DNA of 64,000 nt, from assembly GCF_003833015.1 (NCBI RefSeq), contig NZ_RJLQ01000019.1, positions 1-64,000 of the forward strand, written 5' to 3'. This DNA comes from Clostridium sp. E02. GTDB lineage: Bacteria; Bacillota; Clostridia; Lachnospirales; Lachnospiraceae. The position numbers and the translations under genes were made by a program. The notes under the pieces were generated by a model that was not told the DNA's origin, made no database searches, and was given only the letters and a program-made list of their open reading frames with translations. Within the stretch, counting starts at the first letter, position 1, and each line of letters opens with the position of its first letter. This document shows positions 54,083 through 64,000 of the stretch, piece after piece.

Positions 54083-54160
54083 AAAGATACCGGATCCTTT
54101 CTTCTTGCAAGTCTGCCACCTACGGCATAATGGGATACCTGCAAGGATTCAATCACCTTA

Positions 54161-55783
<1,623 letters not shown>

Positions 55784-55884
55784 TCATTCCTCCAGTTTTC
55801 TTCTTAATTTATCTGTGATTTATTAAGGAAATCACACCTGCTTACTATTTAGAATCCTTCTGTTATCGCTGCAGTCTGAAACAA

Positions 55885-56175
55885 TTATTCAATGACTGCT
55901 AAAATATCATTCTGCTTAACAATGACATACTTCTCATCGTCTTCTCCGGTCTCAATTTCTGTACCAGAATACTTGGAGAAGATTACTTTATCGCCTACTT
56001 TAACCTGCATAGTAACTTCTTTGCCATCTACCAGACCGCCTGGCCCTACTGCGATGACTTCCGCCTGCTGTGGCTTTTCTTTTGCCTGCCCTGGTAAAAC
56101 GATACCGGACTTTGTTGTCTCCTCTGCAACCAATGGTTTTAACACAACTTTGTCAAATAATGGCACTAACTTCAT
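55885..56175 (-). CDS. groS: co-chaperonin GroES
   Basis: The 96-aa lid subunit of the chaperonin. It shows the N-terminal VPLFDKVVLKPL, a mobile loop around EETTKSGIVLPG, GPGGLVDGKEV and the C-terminal VKQNDILAVIE. GAGGAATTGCA precedes the ATG. First gene of the heat-shock operon; the promoter overlaps the CIRCE operator. Confidence 0.97.
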   Translation of the reverse strand: MKLVPLFDKVVLKPLVAEETTKSGIVLPGQAKEKPQQAEVIAVGPGGLVDGKEVTMQVKVGDKVIFSKYSGTEIETGEDDEKYVIVKQNDILAVIE

Positions 56176-56254
56176 TGCAATTCCTCCTCATAGCTTTCTG
56201 CTTATTTTTTTCTTTCCGCGCTCAGAAAGAAGTTATATTTTAATCACATAATAA

Positions 56255-56283
56255 GTTATATCACTCATTATTAGCACTGTCAA
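56255..56283 (-). promoter_or_regulatory. groESL promoter
   Basis: Minus strand: TTGACA (56283-56278), 17-bp spacer, TATAAC (56260-56255), overlapping the CIRCE operator. Confidence 0.8.
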
Positions 56284-56297
56284 TAGTTGAGTGCTAA
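56271..56297. promoter_or_regulatory. CIRCE operator (HrcA binding site)
   Basis: TTAGCACTG-N9-GAGTGCTAA, differing from the consensus TTAGCACTC-N9-GAGTGCTAA at one position. It overlaps the -35 box of groESL, so HrcA binding would block transcription until heat shock. Confidence 0.95.
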
Positions 56298-56440
56298 TTT
56301 TATATTTTTTTTACAATTACTACTAGATTATCCGTTTTTTACCTTTACTTACTTAGTTTATAGAAATTTTCTTATTATATACCTTTCTTTTTTTCTATAT
56401 AAGTATTACAATACAATAGAGAATGAAAGGAGTGTTTCAT

Positions 56441-56971
56441 ATGGCGAAAATGGGTAATGGTTTTGGGAAATTCGTGGCACTTGCTACAATCGCCGGCGCT
56501 GTTGCTGCTGGTATCTCTTATTTTACCAAATACAAATCCTTCCACAAAGAACTGGAAGAAAACTTCCATGATTTTGAAGATGACGGAAATGATGACATTT
56601 CAAAAATTGACAGTACGATGAATCGCAATTATGTTTCCTTAAATGCCAGTAAAGACGAGTTTAAGGTCGCAGCATCAGACATGGCAGATGCCGCAAAAGA
56701 TGCAGCAAATGCAGCGAAGAATCTGGTTAAAGATGCAGCCAATCTCGTAAGTGATACAGCGAAAGATGCAGCGAGTGCCGTAGCTTTTTCAACAATGGAT
56801 AAATTGGAATCCGATAAAGAACAAACAGAAGAAGACCAAGATATAACGGAAGACGGAGGGCTAGATTACACTGCTTCCAGAACGGGACAACCTGATTTTA
56901 CACCACTCGAAGAGACGGAAGATCCTTCTTCCGATCATGCGACTACAATTGTCGAAGAAGAGATCCAGTAG
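56441..56971 (+). CDS. YtxH-like alanine-rich helical envelope protein
   Basis: A 176-aa protein with a short N-terminal hydrophobic segment (FVALATIAGAVAAGISYF, about 8-26), an amphipathic alanine-rich repeat region (ADAAKDAANAAKNLVKDAANLVSDTAKDAA, about 82-112) like YtxH/late-embryogenesis-type proteins, and an acidic tail. Such proteins are often stress-related and membrane-associated, but no function is proven. GGAGTGTTTCAT precedes the ATG. It is divergent from groESL and could share heat-shock control through the CIRCE region, which is inference only. Confidence 0.6.
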   Translation: MAKMGNGFGKFVALATIAGAVAAGISYFTKYKSFHKELEENFHDFEDDGNDDISKIDSTMNRNYVSLNASKDEFKVAASDMADAAKDAANAAKNLVKDAANLVSDTAKDAASAVAFSTMDKLESDKEQTEEDQDITEDGGLDYTASRTGQPDFTPLEETEDPSSDHATTIVEEEIQ

Positions 56972-56979
56972 GATCGTAT

Positions 56980-57034
56980 AAAAAAGAGTTGTCACCTTTC
57001 TAATTTCGAACTAGAAAGATGACAACTCTTTTTT
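56980..57034. terminator. bidirectional terminator between YtxH-like gene and bioY
   Basis: AAAAAAGAGTTGTCA (56980-56994) and TGACAACTCTTTTTT (57020-57034) pair perfectly, with a further CTTTCTA/TAGAAAG stem inside. Confidence 0.88.
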
Positions 57035-57037
57035 ATC

Positions 57038-57574
57038 TTAATTCTCCATACGACGAAAGACTGGACTTAAACGTTTAACCATGTATACCGAAAAACAGGT
57101 TTTAAAAAGATCTCCGAACAGAAACGGAACTGCGCACACCAACAGCGCCGGTAAAAATCCGGTATGGGTTATGGCAGAATACCATATGGTTCCAAACCCA
57201 TAGGTAACGATCCAGCCCACATACATAGCCATAAAGATAACAAAAACTGATTTTTTTCCGAAATGCTCCATGATAAGACCTGACACATAAGCAGCCATTA
57301 TGTATGCAAGGATATACCCTCCAGTGGGACCTATGATGACTCCAAGTCCTCCTGAAAACCCACTAAATACGGGCAAACCTACCATTCCCATCAAAGCATA
57401 AGCAAACTGGCTTAGCGCCCCATACTTAGATCCCAGCAGTCCCGCTGCAACAAAGGTTGAGACATGAACCAGATTGATGGGAACCGGACCAATGGGTATG
57501 GATATTTGTGCCAAAATTGCATTCAAGGCTGCAAACAGTGCACATAATGTTACTTGTTTCGTCGTTGAATTCAT
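57038..57574 (-). CDS. bioY: biotin transporter BioY
   Basis: A 178-aa six-helix substrate-binding subunit of an ECF transporter. Typical segments are ALNAILAQISIPIGPVPINL near 17, GLPVFSGFSGGLGVIIGPTGGYILAY near 65 and VPFLFGDLFKTC near 150. It imports biotin, alone or with a shared EcfAAT module encoded elsewhere. GGGGG precedes the ATG. Its promoter overlaps a BirA operator, so it is repressed when biotin is plentiful. Confidence 0.95.
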   Translation of the reverse strand: MNSTTKQVTLCALFAALNAILAQISIPIGPVPINLVHVSTFVAAGLLGSKYGALSQFAYALMGMVGLPVFSGFSGGLGVIIGPTGGYILAYIMAAYVSGLIMEHFGKKSVFVIFMAMYVGWIVTYGFGTIWYSAITHTGFLPALLVCAVPFLFGDLFKTCFSVYMVKRLSPVFRRMEN

Positions 57575-57579
57575 CTAAA

Positions 57580-57626
57580 ATACCCCCTGTATCATATGTG
57601 ATTTTACATCATTATACAGAGGGTAT
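57580..57626. repeat. inverted repeat over the bioY -10 and start region
   Basis: ATACCCCCTGTAT (57580-57592) and ATACAGAGGGTAT (57614-57626) are 13-bp inverted repeats with one mismatch and a 21-bp spacer. One arm covers the spacer and -10; the other covers the ribosome binding site. Confidence 0.5.
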
Positions 57627-57639
57627 CTTTAATTGTCAA
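57611..57639 (-). promoter_or_regulatory. bioY promoter
   Basis: Minus strand: TTGACA (57639-57634), 17-bp spacer, TATAAT (57616-57611). Both hexamers match consensus perfectly. Confidence 0.85.
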
Positions 57640-57663
57640 CCTTTTTTATTTTTATAGTTAACA
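57634..57663. promoter_or_regulatory. BirA operator
   Basis: On the minus strand TGTTAAC-N16-GTTGACA, close to the BirA site TGTTAAC-N14/16-GTTAACA. It overlaps the bioY -35 box, as expected for biotin-dependent repression. Confidence 0.75.
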
Positions 57664-57682
57664 TTTGCAATCCATGTGTTTC

Positions 57683-58513
57683 TTACTTTTTATCATAAAG
57701 AAATTTCTCAGGCAGAGTGACCTGGAAATCACGTGCCAGATCACGGAAATTATCTGGAGTTATGGTCTTTAATTTATCTGGTCGTATGGATAAAACTTTT
57801 ACAAGTATTTCCGCAGACTTTTCAATCGTATGCATCAAACCAAAGGTTAAATCAAAATCTTCCCCTGAGGCAAACAGACCATGATGTGCCCAGACTGCCG
57901 CATCGTACTGCTTCATTAATTCACTGGTTTTAATTGCAATCTCTTGTCCACCCGGCACCATCCAGTCTACCACACCGACTCCAGACGGGAATACTACGGG
58001 ACATTCGGTAGCCATCTCCCACAATTCTCTGGTAAATACTTCTGCATTAAGAGGAAGCACAAAAGTCAGTGCAATTACGTTGGTGGGGTGCGCATGATAA
58101 ATAACCCGGTGTTTTCCACCTGTCACATCTTTTTTCACTTCATGATTCATTAGATGAGAGGGAAGTTCACTGGTTGGTCTTCCACCATTTATAAGCCCCC
58201 ATAAGATCCGATAGTTATCTCCTGTTTCATCTACTTCTATCAAACAAAGAGTGGAGGCAGGATCCAAGATCACATTCCGGAAATACTTTCCGCTTCCAGT
58301 TACCAGAAAGTATTCTCCTGCCAATCCACTAACATTGGTTCCAATCGGCTGCCAGGCTGCCTCTTTGTTTAATTCATCTTTGATCAGTTCCTTCTCTTCC
58401 ACCTTTAATCGATAGCTTAGATTGCCGCCATTGCGCTCATGCCAGTTCTGTTGAAACCCATCGTCACACATACGGATAAAGCCTTTTACAAATTCTGCAT
58501 CTAATATTTTCAT
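57683..58513 (-). CDS. rhaD: rhamnulose-1-phosphate aldolase
   Basis: A 276-aa class II aldolase splitting L-rhamnulose 1-phosphate into dihydroxyacetone phosphate and L-lactaldehyde. The zinc-binding histidines are in IYHAHPTNVIALT near 141 and WAHHGLFASG near 212; the N-terminal RNGGNLSYRL segment is typical. Last gene of rhaB-rhaM-rhaA-rhaD. No strong terminator follows before the bioY promoter. No lactaldehyde reductase gene is present in the window. Confidence 0.93.
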   Translation of the reverse strand: MKILDAEFVKGFIRMCDDGFQQNWHERNGGNLSYRLKVEEKELIKDELNKEAAWQPIGTNVSGLAGEYFLVTGSGKYFRNVILDPASTLCLIEVDETGDNYRILWGLINGGRPTSELPSHLMNHEVKKDVTGGKHRVIYHAHPTNVIALTFVLPLNAEVFTRELWEMATECPVVFPSGVGVVDWMVPGGQEIAIKTSELMKQYDAAVWAHHGLFASGEDFDLTFGLMHTIEKSAEILVKVLSIRPDKLKTITPDNFRDLARDFQVTLPEKFLYDKK

Positions 58514-58525
58514 GTTTATTCTCCT

Positions 58526-59776
58526 CTATTTACGGTTTATCAGCACTTCTTTTTCATAAGAAAGGATCTCCTGAAACCAGTCTTCTTTTGCAGGCACTTC
58601 ATTTAACTCGCAAAAATAATTCCACACATCTCCCAATGGATACAGTTTGATTTCCTCTTGGAGTACCATAAGCTCTGTAAAATTACGAGTTTCCTGTAAG
58701 GATGCTAGTTTATCATTTGGAAGAAGCAGAGCGTAAAGCAATGCTTTTTGCATATTGCGCATTCCCACGACCCAGGCACTTAACCGGTTAATACTGGCAT
58801 CAAAAAAGTCCAGAGCCAAAAGAACTCTGTCTGCCCCACCACGCACAATTTCTTTGGCAATCTCTTTTGTCTCATCATCAAATAACACCACGTGATCACT
58901 ATCCCAACGAACGGGGCGGGTAACATGTAACGCTACTTTATCAAAAAATAATAGCATGGAAGAAATCTTATCGGATACTACTTCTGTGGGGTGATAATGT
59001 CCACTGTCTAATAGACACAGAATCCCATTTTTCGAAGCATAATTCATATAAAATTCATGGGAACCTACGGTATAACTCTCCATCCCAATTCCAAATACTT
59101 TAGATTCAACCGCTGCATATACCTTGGACTTATCATATTCCATAGAAAAAATCTGATCCAGAGAGTCCTTTAACCGCGCTCTGGGTGAAGTCCGGTCTGC
59201 GGGAATATCCTTCATTCCGTCCGGAATCCATATATTCATCGTACAAGGAGTTCCAAGCTCCTTTGCAAAATATTCAGAGATTCGGATGCATGCTTTTACA
59301 TGACGGATCCAAAACCCACGGATCTCATCATCCTCACTAGATAACGTAGCCTGTTCCGCTTTCGGATGGGAAAACAAAGTAGGATTAAAGTCAATTCCCA
59401 GTCCCCTTTCTTTTGCAAAGGTAACCCATTGTTTAAACTGTTCTGGTTTCAGTTCATCTCTGTCTGCCCATTCTCCATCGGCAAAGATGGCATAACTAGC
59501 ATGCAGATTAATTCGATGCTTTCCTGGAATCAGACGAAGCACCTGATCCATATCCGCCATCAGTTCTTCCGGATTCGTGGCCCGTCCAGGATAATTTCCT
59601 GTCGTCTGAATTCCTCCAGATAATGCACCTGCACCATCAAATCCTGTCACGTCATCCCCCTGCCAACAGTGCATGGAAATAGGTATGTTCTTTAACGTTT
59701 CCATTGCTTTTTCAGTATCCACCCCAATGGATGCATACGCTTCTTTTGCTGCTTCATATTTTTCTTTGATTGACAT
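58526..59776 (-). CDS. rhaA: L-rhamnose isomerase
   Basis: The 416-aa enzyme that interconverts L-rhamnose and L-rhamnulose. Family segments are [32 protein letters not shown] near 33, [21 protein letters not shown] near 98, and the metal-site [11 protein letters not shown] near 253 with [12 protein letters not shown]. Length agrees with known RhaA. It lies 12 bp before rhaD. Confidence 0.95.
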   Translation of the reverse strand: MSIKEKYEAAKEAYASIGVDTEKAMETLKNIPISMHCWQGDDVTGFDGAGALSGGIQTTGNYPGRATNPEELMADMDQVLRLIPGKHRINLHASYAIFADGEWADRDELKPEQFKQWVTFAKERGLGIDFNPTLFSHPKAEQATLSSEDDEIRGFWIRHVKACIRISEYFAKELGTPCTMNIWIPDGMKDIPADRTSPRARLKDSLDQIFSMEYDKSKVYAAVESKVFGIGMESYTVGSHEFYMNYASKNGILCLLDSGHYHPTEVVSDKISSMLLFFDKVALHVTRPVRWDSDHVVLFDDETKEIAKEIVRGGADRVLLALDFFDASINRLSAWVVGMRNMQKALLYALLLPNDKLASLQETRNFTELMVLQEEIKLYPLGDVWNYFCELNEVPAKEDWFQEILSYEKEVLINRK

Positions 59777-59799
59777 ATGGTTATTCCTCCTGTTATGGT

Positions 59800-60114
59800 T
59801 TAATCGAAATGAAATACTGGTTTTAAGTCATCTGATACTGGGCTATTATCCGAATTTGTCTCCATAATATCCGCCATGTAATCCCACCATTTTCGATTAA
59901 TGGTCGTATCACTGAAACAAGCCCAGCGTTCTTCCTCTTCTATTTCTATATATCCATAAAGAACATTGGTCTCTTCGTCTAAAAAAATAGAATAGTTTCC
60001 TCCTCCGTACTCATGAATCTTTTCTTTCATTTCCGGCCAAAGTTTATTGTGCCGTTTCACATATTCTTCGGCTTTCCCCTTGTTTAAATACATTTTAAAC
60101 GATTTTCGGATCAT
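59800..60114 (-). CDS. rhaM: L-rhamnose mutarotase
   Basis: A 104-aa RhaM family protein, [11 protein letters not shown]...[14 protein letters not shown], that interconverts the anomers of rhamnose. The active-site His in RHN and the C-terminal WWDYMADIM(E) segment are present. It begins inside the end of rhaB (20-bp overlap), with GGAGGGGAATTCA before the ATG. Confidence 0.92.
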   Translation of the reverse strand: MIRKSFKMYLNKGKAEEYVKRHNKLWPEMKEKIHEYGGGNYSIFLDEETNVLYGYIEIEEEERWACFSDTTINRKWWDYMADIMETNSDNSPVSDDLKPVFHFD

Positions 60115-61567
60115 TGAATTCCCCTCCTTGTATTTGTGTAATCGGAACGTATTTCATGATAGCAAAGGAATGCAAAACAGCTTCTCTTGCCGCCTTTAAT
60201 CCGTCATACTCTCCAGCTTCTATCATTTGAGCCAACAGATTACCAATGGCCGTTGCTTCTCCAGGTCCTGCATACACTGTTTTTTTCGTGAATTCAGCCG
60301 TTAACTGATTCAGATAGGAAGCATGAGAACCTCCTCCCACCACATGAATGACCGGATAAGTTTCACCGGTGATGGATTCTAACTCCTCCACCGCTTCTTT
60401 GTAACACACAGCGAGACTGTTATAAATAACAGCTGCAATCTCTCCTGCCGTTTGGGGAATCTCCTGATTCTCAATTTTGCAATAGTCCTGTATCGCCAAA
60501 ATCATACTCTCTGGTGCCAGAAACATACTGTGATTGCAATCAACCAAAGATGGAATTGTCTCCATAGAAGCCATCTCACAAAGCTGAGAAAAAGAATAAT
60601 CGGCTCCATTTTTATGAAATTCTGCTTTGACCGACTGGATCATCCACAATCCCATAATGTTTTTTAAATACCGAACTCTATGTTCATATCCACCCTCATT
60701 GGTAAAGTTCGCCTTCCTGCTTTTCAGAGAACAATCTGCCTTTGGTCGTTCTGTTCCAAGTAAAGACCAGGTTCCGGAACTGATATAGAGAGGATTGTCC
60801 TTTAAATCTTCTTGTTTGGAATAAAATGGAATTGCCATCACTGCGGACGCAGTATCATGAGTGGCTGGAAGAATCACCTTACAGTTAAAGCCCACTTCCT
60901 CTTGTATTTCCTCTGATAGTCCCCCTACTAAGGTTCCAGGCATGGATAAAGGTTTAAATAGTTTTTCAGGAAAACCAAGTGCTTTAATTAGTTCATAATC
61001 CCAGTCTCCCGTTTGGGGACTTACCAGTTGCGTTGTCGTAGCATTTGTGTATTCCTGTTTTTTAACTCCCGTTAAGCGATAGTTAAAATAATCGGGAATC
61101 ATCAACAAAGAGTCTGCTCTTTTTAACGAATCCAGATTGGATTCCTTCACTGCCATAAGCTGGTAGATGGTATTAAAGATCTGTTTTTGAATTCCAGTTC
61201 TCTCATAAAGAGCTTCCTGTGAAATAATTTCATACACTTTTTCATCCATTCCTTTAGTTCTTTCATCCCGATATCCCACGGCATCCAAAAGAATCTGTTC
61301 CTTCTCATCAAGAAGAACAAAATCAACTGCCCAGGTATCAATTCCCATACTAACAGGAATTTTTCCCAACTTCTTACATTGCTTCATCCCCTCTTTGATC
61401 TCACGACATAATGACTCAACATCCCAACATATCTGTTTGTTTTTACGCTTTAATCCATTTTCAAAGCGATAGATCTCTTCCAGTACGATCTTGTGATCCT
61501 TCACCGTACCAAGAATATGACGTCCACTGGAGGCTCCTATATCAACTGCCAGATAATAACGTTCCAT
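60095..61567 (-). CDS. rhaB: rhamnulokinase
   Basis: The 490-aa FGGY-family kinase that phosphorylates L-rhamnulose with ATP. It shows the N-terminal VDIGASSGRHILG phosphate-binding segment, the substrate region SMGIDTWAVDFVLLD near 74, PATHDTASAV near 240 and the C-terminal HVVGGGSHASYLNQLTAE. First gene of the catabolic operon; the short upstream region has no convincing promoter. Confidence 0.94.
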   Translation of the reverse strand: MERYYLAVDIGASSGRHILGTVKDHKIVLEEIYRFENGLKRKNKQICWDVESLCREIKEGMKQCKKLGKIPVSMGIDTWAVDFVLLDEKEQILLDAVGYRDERTKGMDEKVYEIISQEALYERTGIQKQIFNTIYQLMAVKESNLDSLKRADSLLMIPDYFNYRLTGVKKQEYTNATTTQLVSPQTGDWDYELIKALGFPEKLFKPLSMPGTLVGGLSEEIQEEVGFNCKVILPATHDTASAVMAIPFYSKQEDLKDNPLYISSGTWSLLGTERPKADCSLKSRKANFTNEGGYEHRVRYLKNIMGLWMIQSVKAEFHKNGADYSFSQLCEMASMETIPSLVDCNHSMFLAPESMILAIQDYCKIENQEIPQTAGEIAAVIYNSLAVCYKEAVEELESITGETYPVIHVVGGGSHASYLNQLTAEFTKKTVYAGPGEATAIGNLLAQMIEAGEYDGLKAAREAVLHSFAIMKYVPITQIQGGEFNDPKIV

Positions 61568-61614
61568 TCATACCACTCTCCTCTGTTTGCTTCTTTTATC
61601 ATATCGGATTTTAT

Positions 61615-61659
61615 CAAAAAAAATAAGGACGTTGTTTACAGAAAACTACGTCCTTATTT
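61615..61659 (-). terminator. terminator of the small PRG coiled-coil gene
   Basis: Minus strand: AAATAAGGACGTAG...AACAACGTCCTTATT followed by a run of eight T. It lies 23 bp past the gene stop and 48 bp before rhaB, so rhaB needs its own promoter or read-through. Confidence 0.85.
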
Positions 61660-61681
61660 GCATTTAGTTTTTAAGTTTGTT

Positions 61682-61915
61682 TTAATTTTCTGTAGAAGAA
61701 ATCAGCAGATCTTTTAAATCCATAATTGACATCTCATGCTCGTCCAATATCGTTGATACTTCCTTAAACTGTTCCATCTTTATTTTATCCACAATAGTTT
61801 TTTCTTTTTCTTCTAAGGAAGTTAGGCTTTCCTTATTCTCTCTTATCGAATCCTGTACCTGACGTAATTCTTCTTCTAATTTTTCTAACGGTGATTTTCT
61901 TACTCCTCTAGGCAT
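61682..61915 (-). CDS. small coiled-coil protein with MPRGVRKSP N-terminus
   Basis: A 77-aa protein. The first residues, MPRGVRKSP, look like an AT-hook-type minor-groove binder. The rest (LEKLEEELRQVQDSIRENKESLTSLEEKEKTIVDKI) is a heptad-rich coiled coil. A DNA-associated scaffold role is possible but unproven. It lies between the AraC regulator and the rhaB operon and ends at a strong terminator. Confidence 0.55.
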   Translation of the reverse strand: MPRGVRKSPLEKLEEELRQVQDSIRENKESLTSLEEKEKTIVDKIKMEQFKEVSTILDEHEMSIMDLKDLLISSTEN

Positions 61916-62036
61916 ATTTCCCCTCTCCTTACCATTTTATTTTGCAACCATATATAACCAATTATATGCAAGAATCCGTTTCTTTATAACTCATTTCCAT
62001 TTATTTATCCGTTTTTTAATTGTTACTTAACGCTTC

Positions 62037-63011
62037 TTATGTGTGAGAAATAAGATTTTTTTCCCGGTATTCTTTTGGAGACATACGATAATAGTTTCGG
62101 AAAATACGATAAAAATAACTGGTATTATCATATCCAACTGCAGTGGAAATATCCATGATACTAAGTCTTGTATTCAATAGAAGAAACGATGCCTGATTGA
62201 GACGTTTGATCTGAAGAAGTTCTTTATAAGTATGTCCGGTTAATCGTTTAATCGTACGGCTCAGCCAGTATATCTGATAGTTTAACTGTTTTGCCAACTC
62301 TGTTAATTCTCCATCCTTATAGTTTTCATCAATAAACTTTAATACTTGGAATACTAGTTTTTGATCATAACTTTCTATGGTATGGCTGATTTTATCTGTA
62401 TAATGCATGAGCTGCAAAAACAAAAGCCCCATAGTGATTTGATTGATGCTTCTTTTATTGGGTTGATCATAAAGAAGCGTCCAAACCATGTTTTCTATCA
62501 GGTTCTGAACCGGTAAAACATCTGCTACCCGAAAATGAAGATAACTTGCATAACGGGAATCATAGCAGAGGCATCCCACTAAAAAATCTCTTAATAGATT
62601 TTCCTCTTCTCCCATCATCTCAAATGTGGTATCAAAGAATTCTGGAAGTATAATAAAATTAACTGCCAGATCTTCTTCCTTTGCAGGTAGTATCTCCTGC
62701 GTCGCATGCTGGTTTAAAAAAAGTAATTCTCCTGCTTTTAAAACCACTTTTTCTTCATCAATATAATGCGTCGTCTCGCCTTTTAGCATATAGATTACTT
62801 CAATATAATTATGTTTATGCCTTGGGAAATGTACAAAACGAGTATGAGGCCGAATCCGAATCAAGGTTTTGTGCTCCAGCATCTTTTTGCTATCAATCAC
62901 CATATCCCTTCCTTCGGTATACCGTCTTTTGTCAATTCCCGACCGTCCATTTATGATCTCTTTTTCTTCCTCTGTTATGATGGAAAGACGATCAATCATA
63001 TCCTGGTTCAC
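62037..63011 (-). CDS. AraC family transcription regulator (likely rhamnose operon activator)
   Basis: A 324-aa protein with an N-terminal cupin-like sugar-sensing domain (about 45-150, FPRHKHNYIEVIYMLKGE) and a C-terminal AraC DNA-binding domain of two helix-turn-helix units (LTELAKQLNYQIYWLSRTIKR and MDISTAVGYDNTSYFYRIFRNYYRMSPKEYR, about 225-320). By position it probably activates rhaBMAD, although rhamnose specificity is not visible in the sequence. The start is GTG at 63011, overlapping the upstream gene stop as GTGA. Confidence 0.88.
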   Translation of the reverse strand: MNQDMIDRLSIITEEEKEIINGRSGIDKRRYTEGRDMVIDSKKMLEHKTLIRIRPHTRFVHFPRHKHNYIEVIYMLKGETTHYIDEEKVVLKAGELLFLNQHATQEILPAKEEDLAVNFIILPEFFDTTFEMMGEEENLLRDFLVGCLCYDSRYASYLHFRVADVLPVQNLIENMVWTLLYDQPNKRSINQITMGLLFLQLMHYTDKISHTIESYDQKLVFQVLKFIDENYKDGELTELAKQLNYQIYWLSRTIKRLTGHTYKELLQIKRLNQASFLLLNTRLSIMDISTAVGYDNTSYFYRIFRNYYRMSPKEYREKNLISHT

Positions 63012-63880
63012 GGGTCGATTCCCCCTTTATTAAAATTGTCAAAAACAATCAAGTTTTTCCACCGGCTTTCTTTTATCCCACGTTCCGTAAGCAAATAGAC
63101 ATGTTCTTTGTCTTCTTTTGCCGGTAATTTATAAACCAGAGAACCGTCTTCTTCCAGATCCTGTATCCAACGATCGTCAGGCACAATCACTCCGTCTTTC
63201 ACCTGAAACTGCCATTGAGCCGTATCTCCAGATGCATTGGTACTGGTATATACGATCTCTCCCTGCATCAGATCCTTTTGAAACATTCCTTTTTTCGCCG
63301 TTTTAACAGCCATCTCTTGTTCCATCTCATCATAATAACGATATCCACATTCTCCCTCTCCGTTCATCTGTCCGTTTTGAAACATTCCGTAAGAATAATC
63401 ATATCGTTTTCCCTCTTTCAGCTTAAGCACAGATAGAAGTGTTCCCTTTCCATGGGGCTTTCCGTCCACCATTTCTCCATAATAACAGATTGAGGATTTT
63501 AAGAACACCAGACCTTTTCCCGTTCCCAATTTCGTTTTTATGGTATTCCCATCAAAGAAAAAAGGATACACGTCAAATGGAACTTCATATCCATAAAGTA
63601 CTCTGGCTGCTCCCTCTAAATCCCCCTCCATAAACTGACCGGTGAGCTTTAGGAGTCCCTCTTTGTCTGTCGCCGTAAAAGGGATGTTATCCTTTATCGC
63701 ATGGAACAGGGTATTCACATTTTCCGTTTCGCTGGTTGTACTAACATCTAGCCTCGTCTTTTTCTCACCGCCAAAAAATCCTGCATTGCTCAATCCGAAT
63801 AGCAAAATCACAGTCAAACTCAATGAAATCAATGTCTGTAAGTTCCCATTCTTCCAGCCTTGTTTTTCATTTCTTTTCAC
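63008..63880 (-). CDS. membrane-anchored MORN-like protein
   Basis: A 290-aa protein with an N-terminal TM anchor (about 14-36, LISLSLTVILLFGLSNAGFF), a linker and a region of MORN-like beta repeats: YYGEMVDGKPHGKGTLL near 132, YGMFQNGQMNGEGECGY near 158 and KKGMFQKDLMQGEIVY near 194. MORN repeats bind lipids or proteins; in bacteria the function is usually unknown. It starts GTG after GGAGG, overlaps the MocR-type gene by 14 bp and the AraC gene by 4 bp, so all three are translated as one unit. Confidence 0.6.
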   Translation of the reverse strand: MKRNEKQGWKNGNLQTLISLSLTVILLFGLSNAGFFGGEKKTRLDVSTTSETENVNTLFHAIKDNIPFTATDKEGLLKLTGQFMEGDLEGAARVLYGYEVPFDVYPFFFDGNTIKTKLGTGKGLVFLKSSICYYGEMVDGKPHGKGTLLSVLKLKEGKRYDYSYGMFQNGQMNGEGECGYRYYDEMEQEMAVKTAKKGMFQKDLMQGEIVYTSTNASGDTAQWQFQVKDGVIVPDDRWIQDLEEDGSLVYKLPAKEDKEHVYLLTERGIKESRWKNLIVFDNFNKGGIDP

Positions 63881-64000
63881 CAGACTCCTCCTTATCCTGT
63901 AAAACCCATGCTTCTCTTAGAAGTTTTAAACCTTTTATAATCTCTTCTTCTGTAAGTTTAGCAAAGCCGAGAATAACCGTGGACGGATACATATTCGGTT
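63867..64000 (-). CDS. C-terminal end of a MocR/PdxR-type regulator (partial)
   Basis: The last 43 residues of a gene that continues past the right edge: NMYPSTVILGFAKLTEEEI then IIKGLKLLREAWVLQ. This is the usual ending of GntR/MocR regulators with an aminotransferase-like domain. The remainder is outside the window. The stop overlaps the MORN-like gene. Confidence 0.55.
   Translation of the reverse strand, partial: PNMYPSTVILGFAKLTEEEIIKGLKLLREAWVLQDKEESGEKK

Noticed and set aside
57660-57682. Terminator after rhaD
   Set aside because: No stem-loop with T-run is visible between rhaD and the bioY promoter.

Overview
The window looks like chromosome from a low-GC, spore-forming, strictly anaerobic Clostridia, most likely a Lachnospiraceae-type species. 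Supporting genes are a SpoVAF-like spore protein behind a sigma-G-type promoter, electron-bifurcating NfnAB, the GGGtGRT/NifU-like iron-sulfur pair, AddAB and SbcCD, a CIRCE-controlled groESL and guanine, FMN and manganese-type riboswitches. No rRNA, tRNA or CRISPR array was seen. The species call is inference from gene content.

Layout. 1-4.6 kb: FMN riboswitch and riboflavin operon ribD-ribE-ribBA-ribH, a Cys-rich copper-binding-type protein and a probable tyrosine-recombinase remnant; this block may be an acquired island. 4.6-14.4 kb (minus): GGGtGRT/NifU-like pair, NlpC/P60 hydrolase, two overlapping MATE exporters, nfnBA, and dihydrofolate reductase with a divergent ThyX-like protein. 14.6-19.3 kb: small XRE regulator and sbcCD. 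19.5-25.5 kb: malate module (2HCT transporter, malic enzyme, DcuS/MalK-type two-component system, orphan TRAP binding protein). 25.6-28.7 kb: LytTR two-component module. 28.8-36.9 kb: GGDEF/HD-GYP protein, YitT, arylsulfate sulfotransferase with divergent Crp-type regulator, flavin-reductase-like protein, NhaC antiporter and TspO. 37-40 kb: guanine deaminase and purine permease under a guanine riboswitch. 40.1-47.2 kb: addBA. 47.4-53.4 kb: FMN-binding-like membrane protein, riboswitch-controlled CaCA exchanger, a second YitT with a structured leader, spoVAF and guaB. 53.5-57.7 kb: groESL, small membrane proteins and BirA-controlled bioY. 57.7-64 kb: rhamnose catabolism rhaB-rhaM-rhaA-rhaD, an AraC regulator and a MORN-like membrane protein, ending inside a MocR-type gene.

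The most promising undescribed system is at 25.6-28.7 kb. A GHKL sensor kinase and a LytTR response regulator lie between two nearly identical 37-bp elements. Each element carries two (T/G)TTACAT half-sites exactly 21 bp apart, the usual geometry of LytTR operators. One element precedes a short terminator-bounded transcript with only tiny peptide frames. The other precedes a DUF4280 (PAAR-like) gene. This resembles an Agr-type circuit without agrB or agrD, whose outputs would be a small RNA or peptide and a PAAR-like protein. A second candidate is the structured leader with its own promoter and terminator upstream of the YitT gene at 50.0-50.25 kb.
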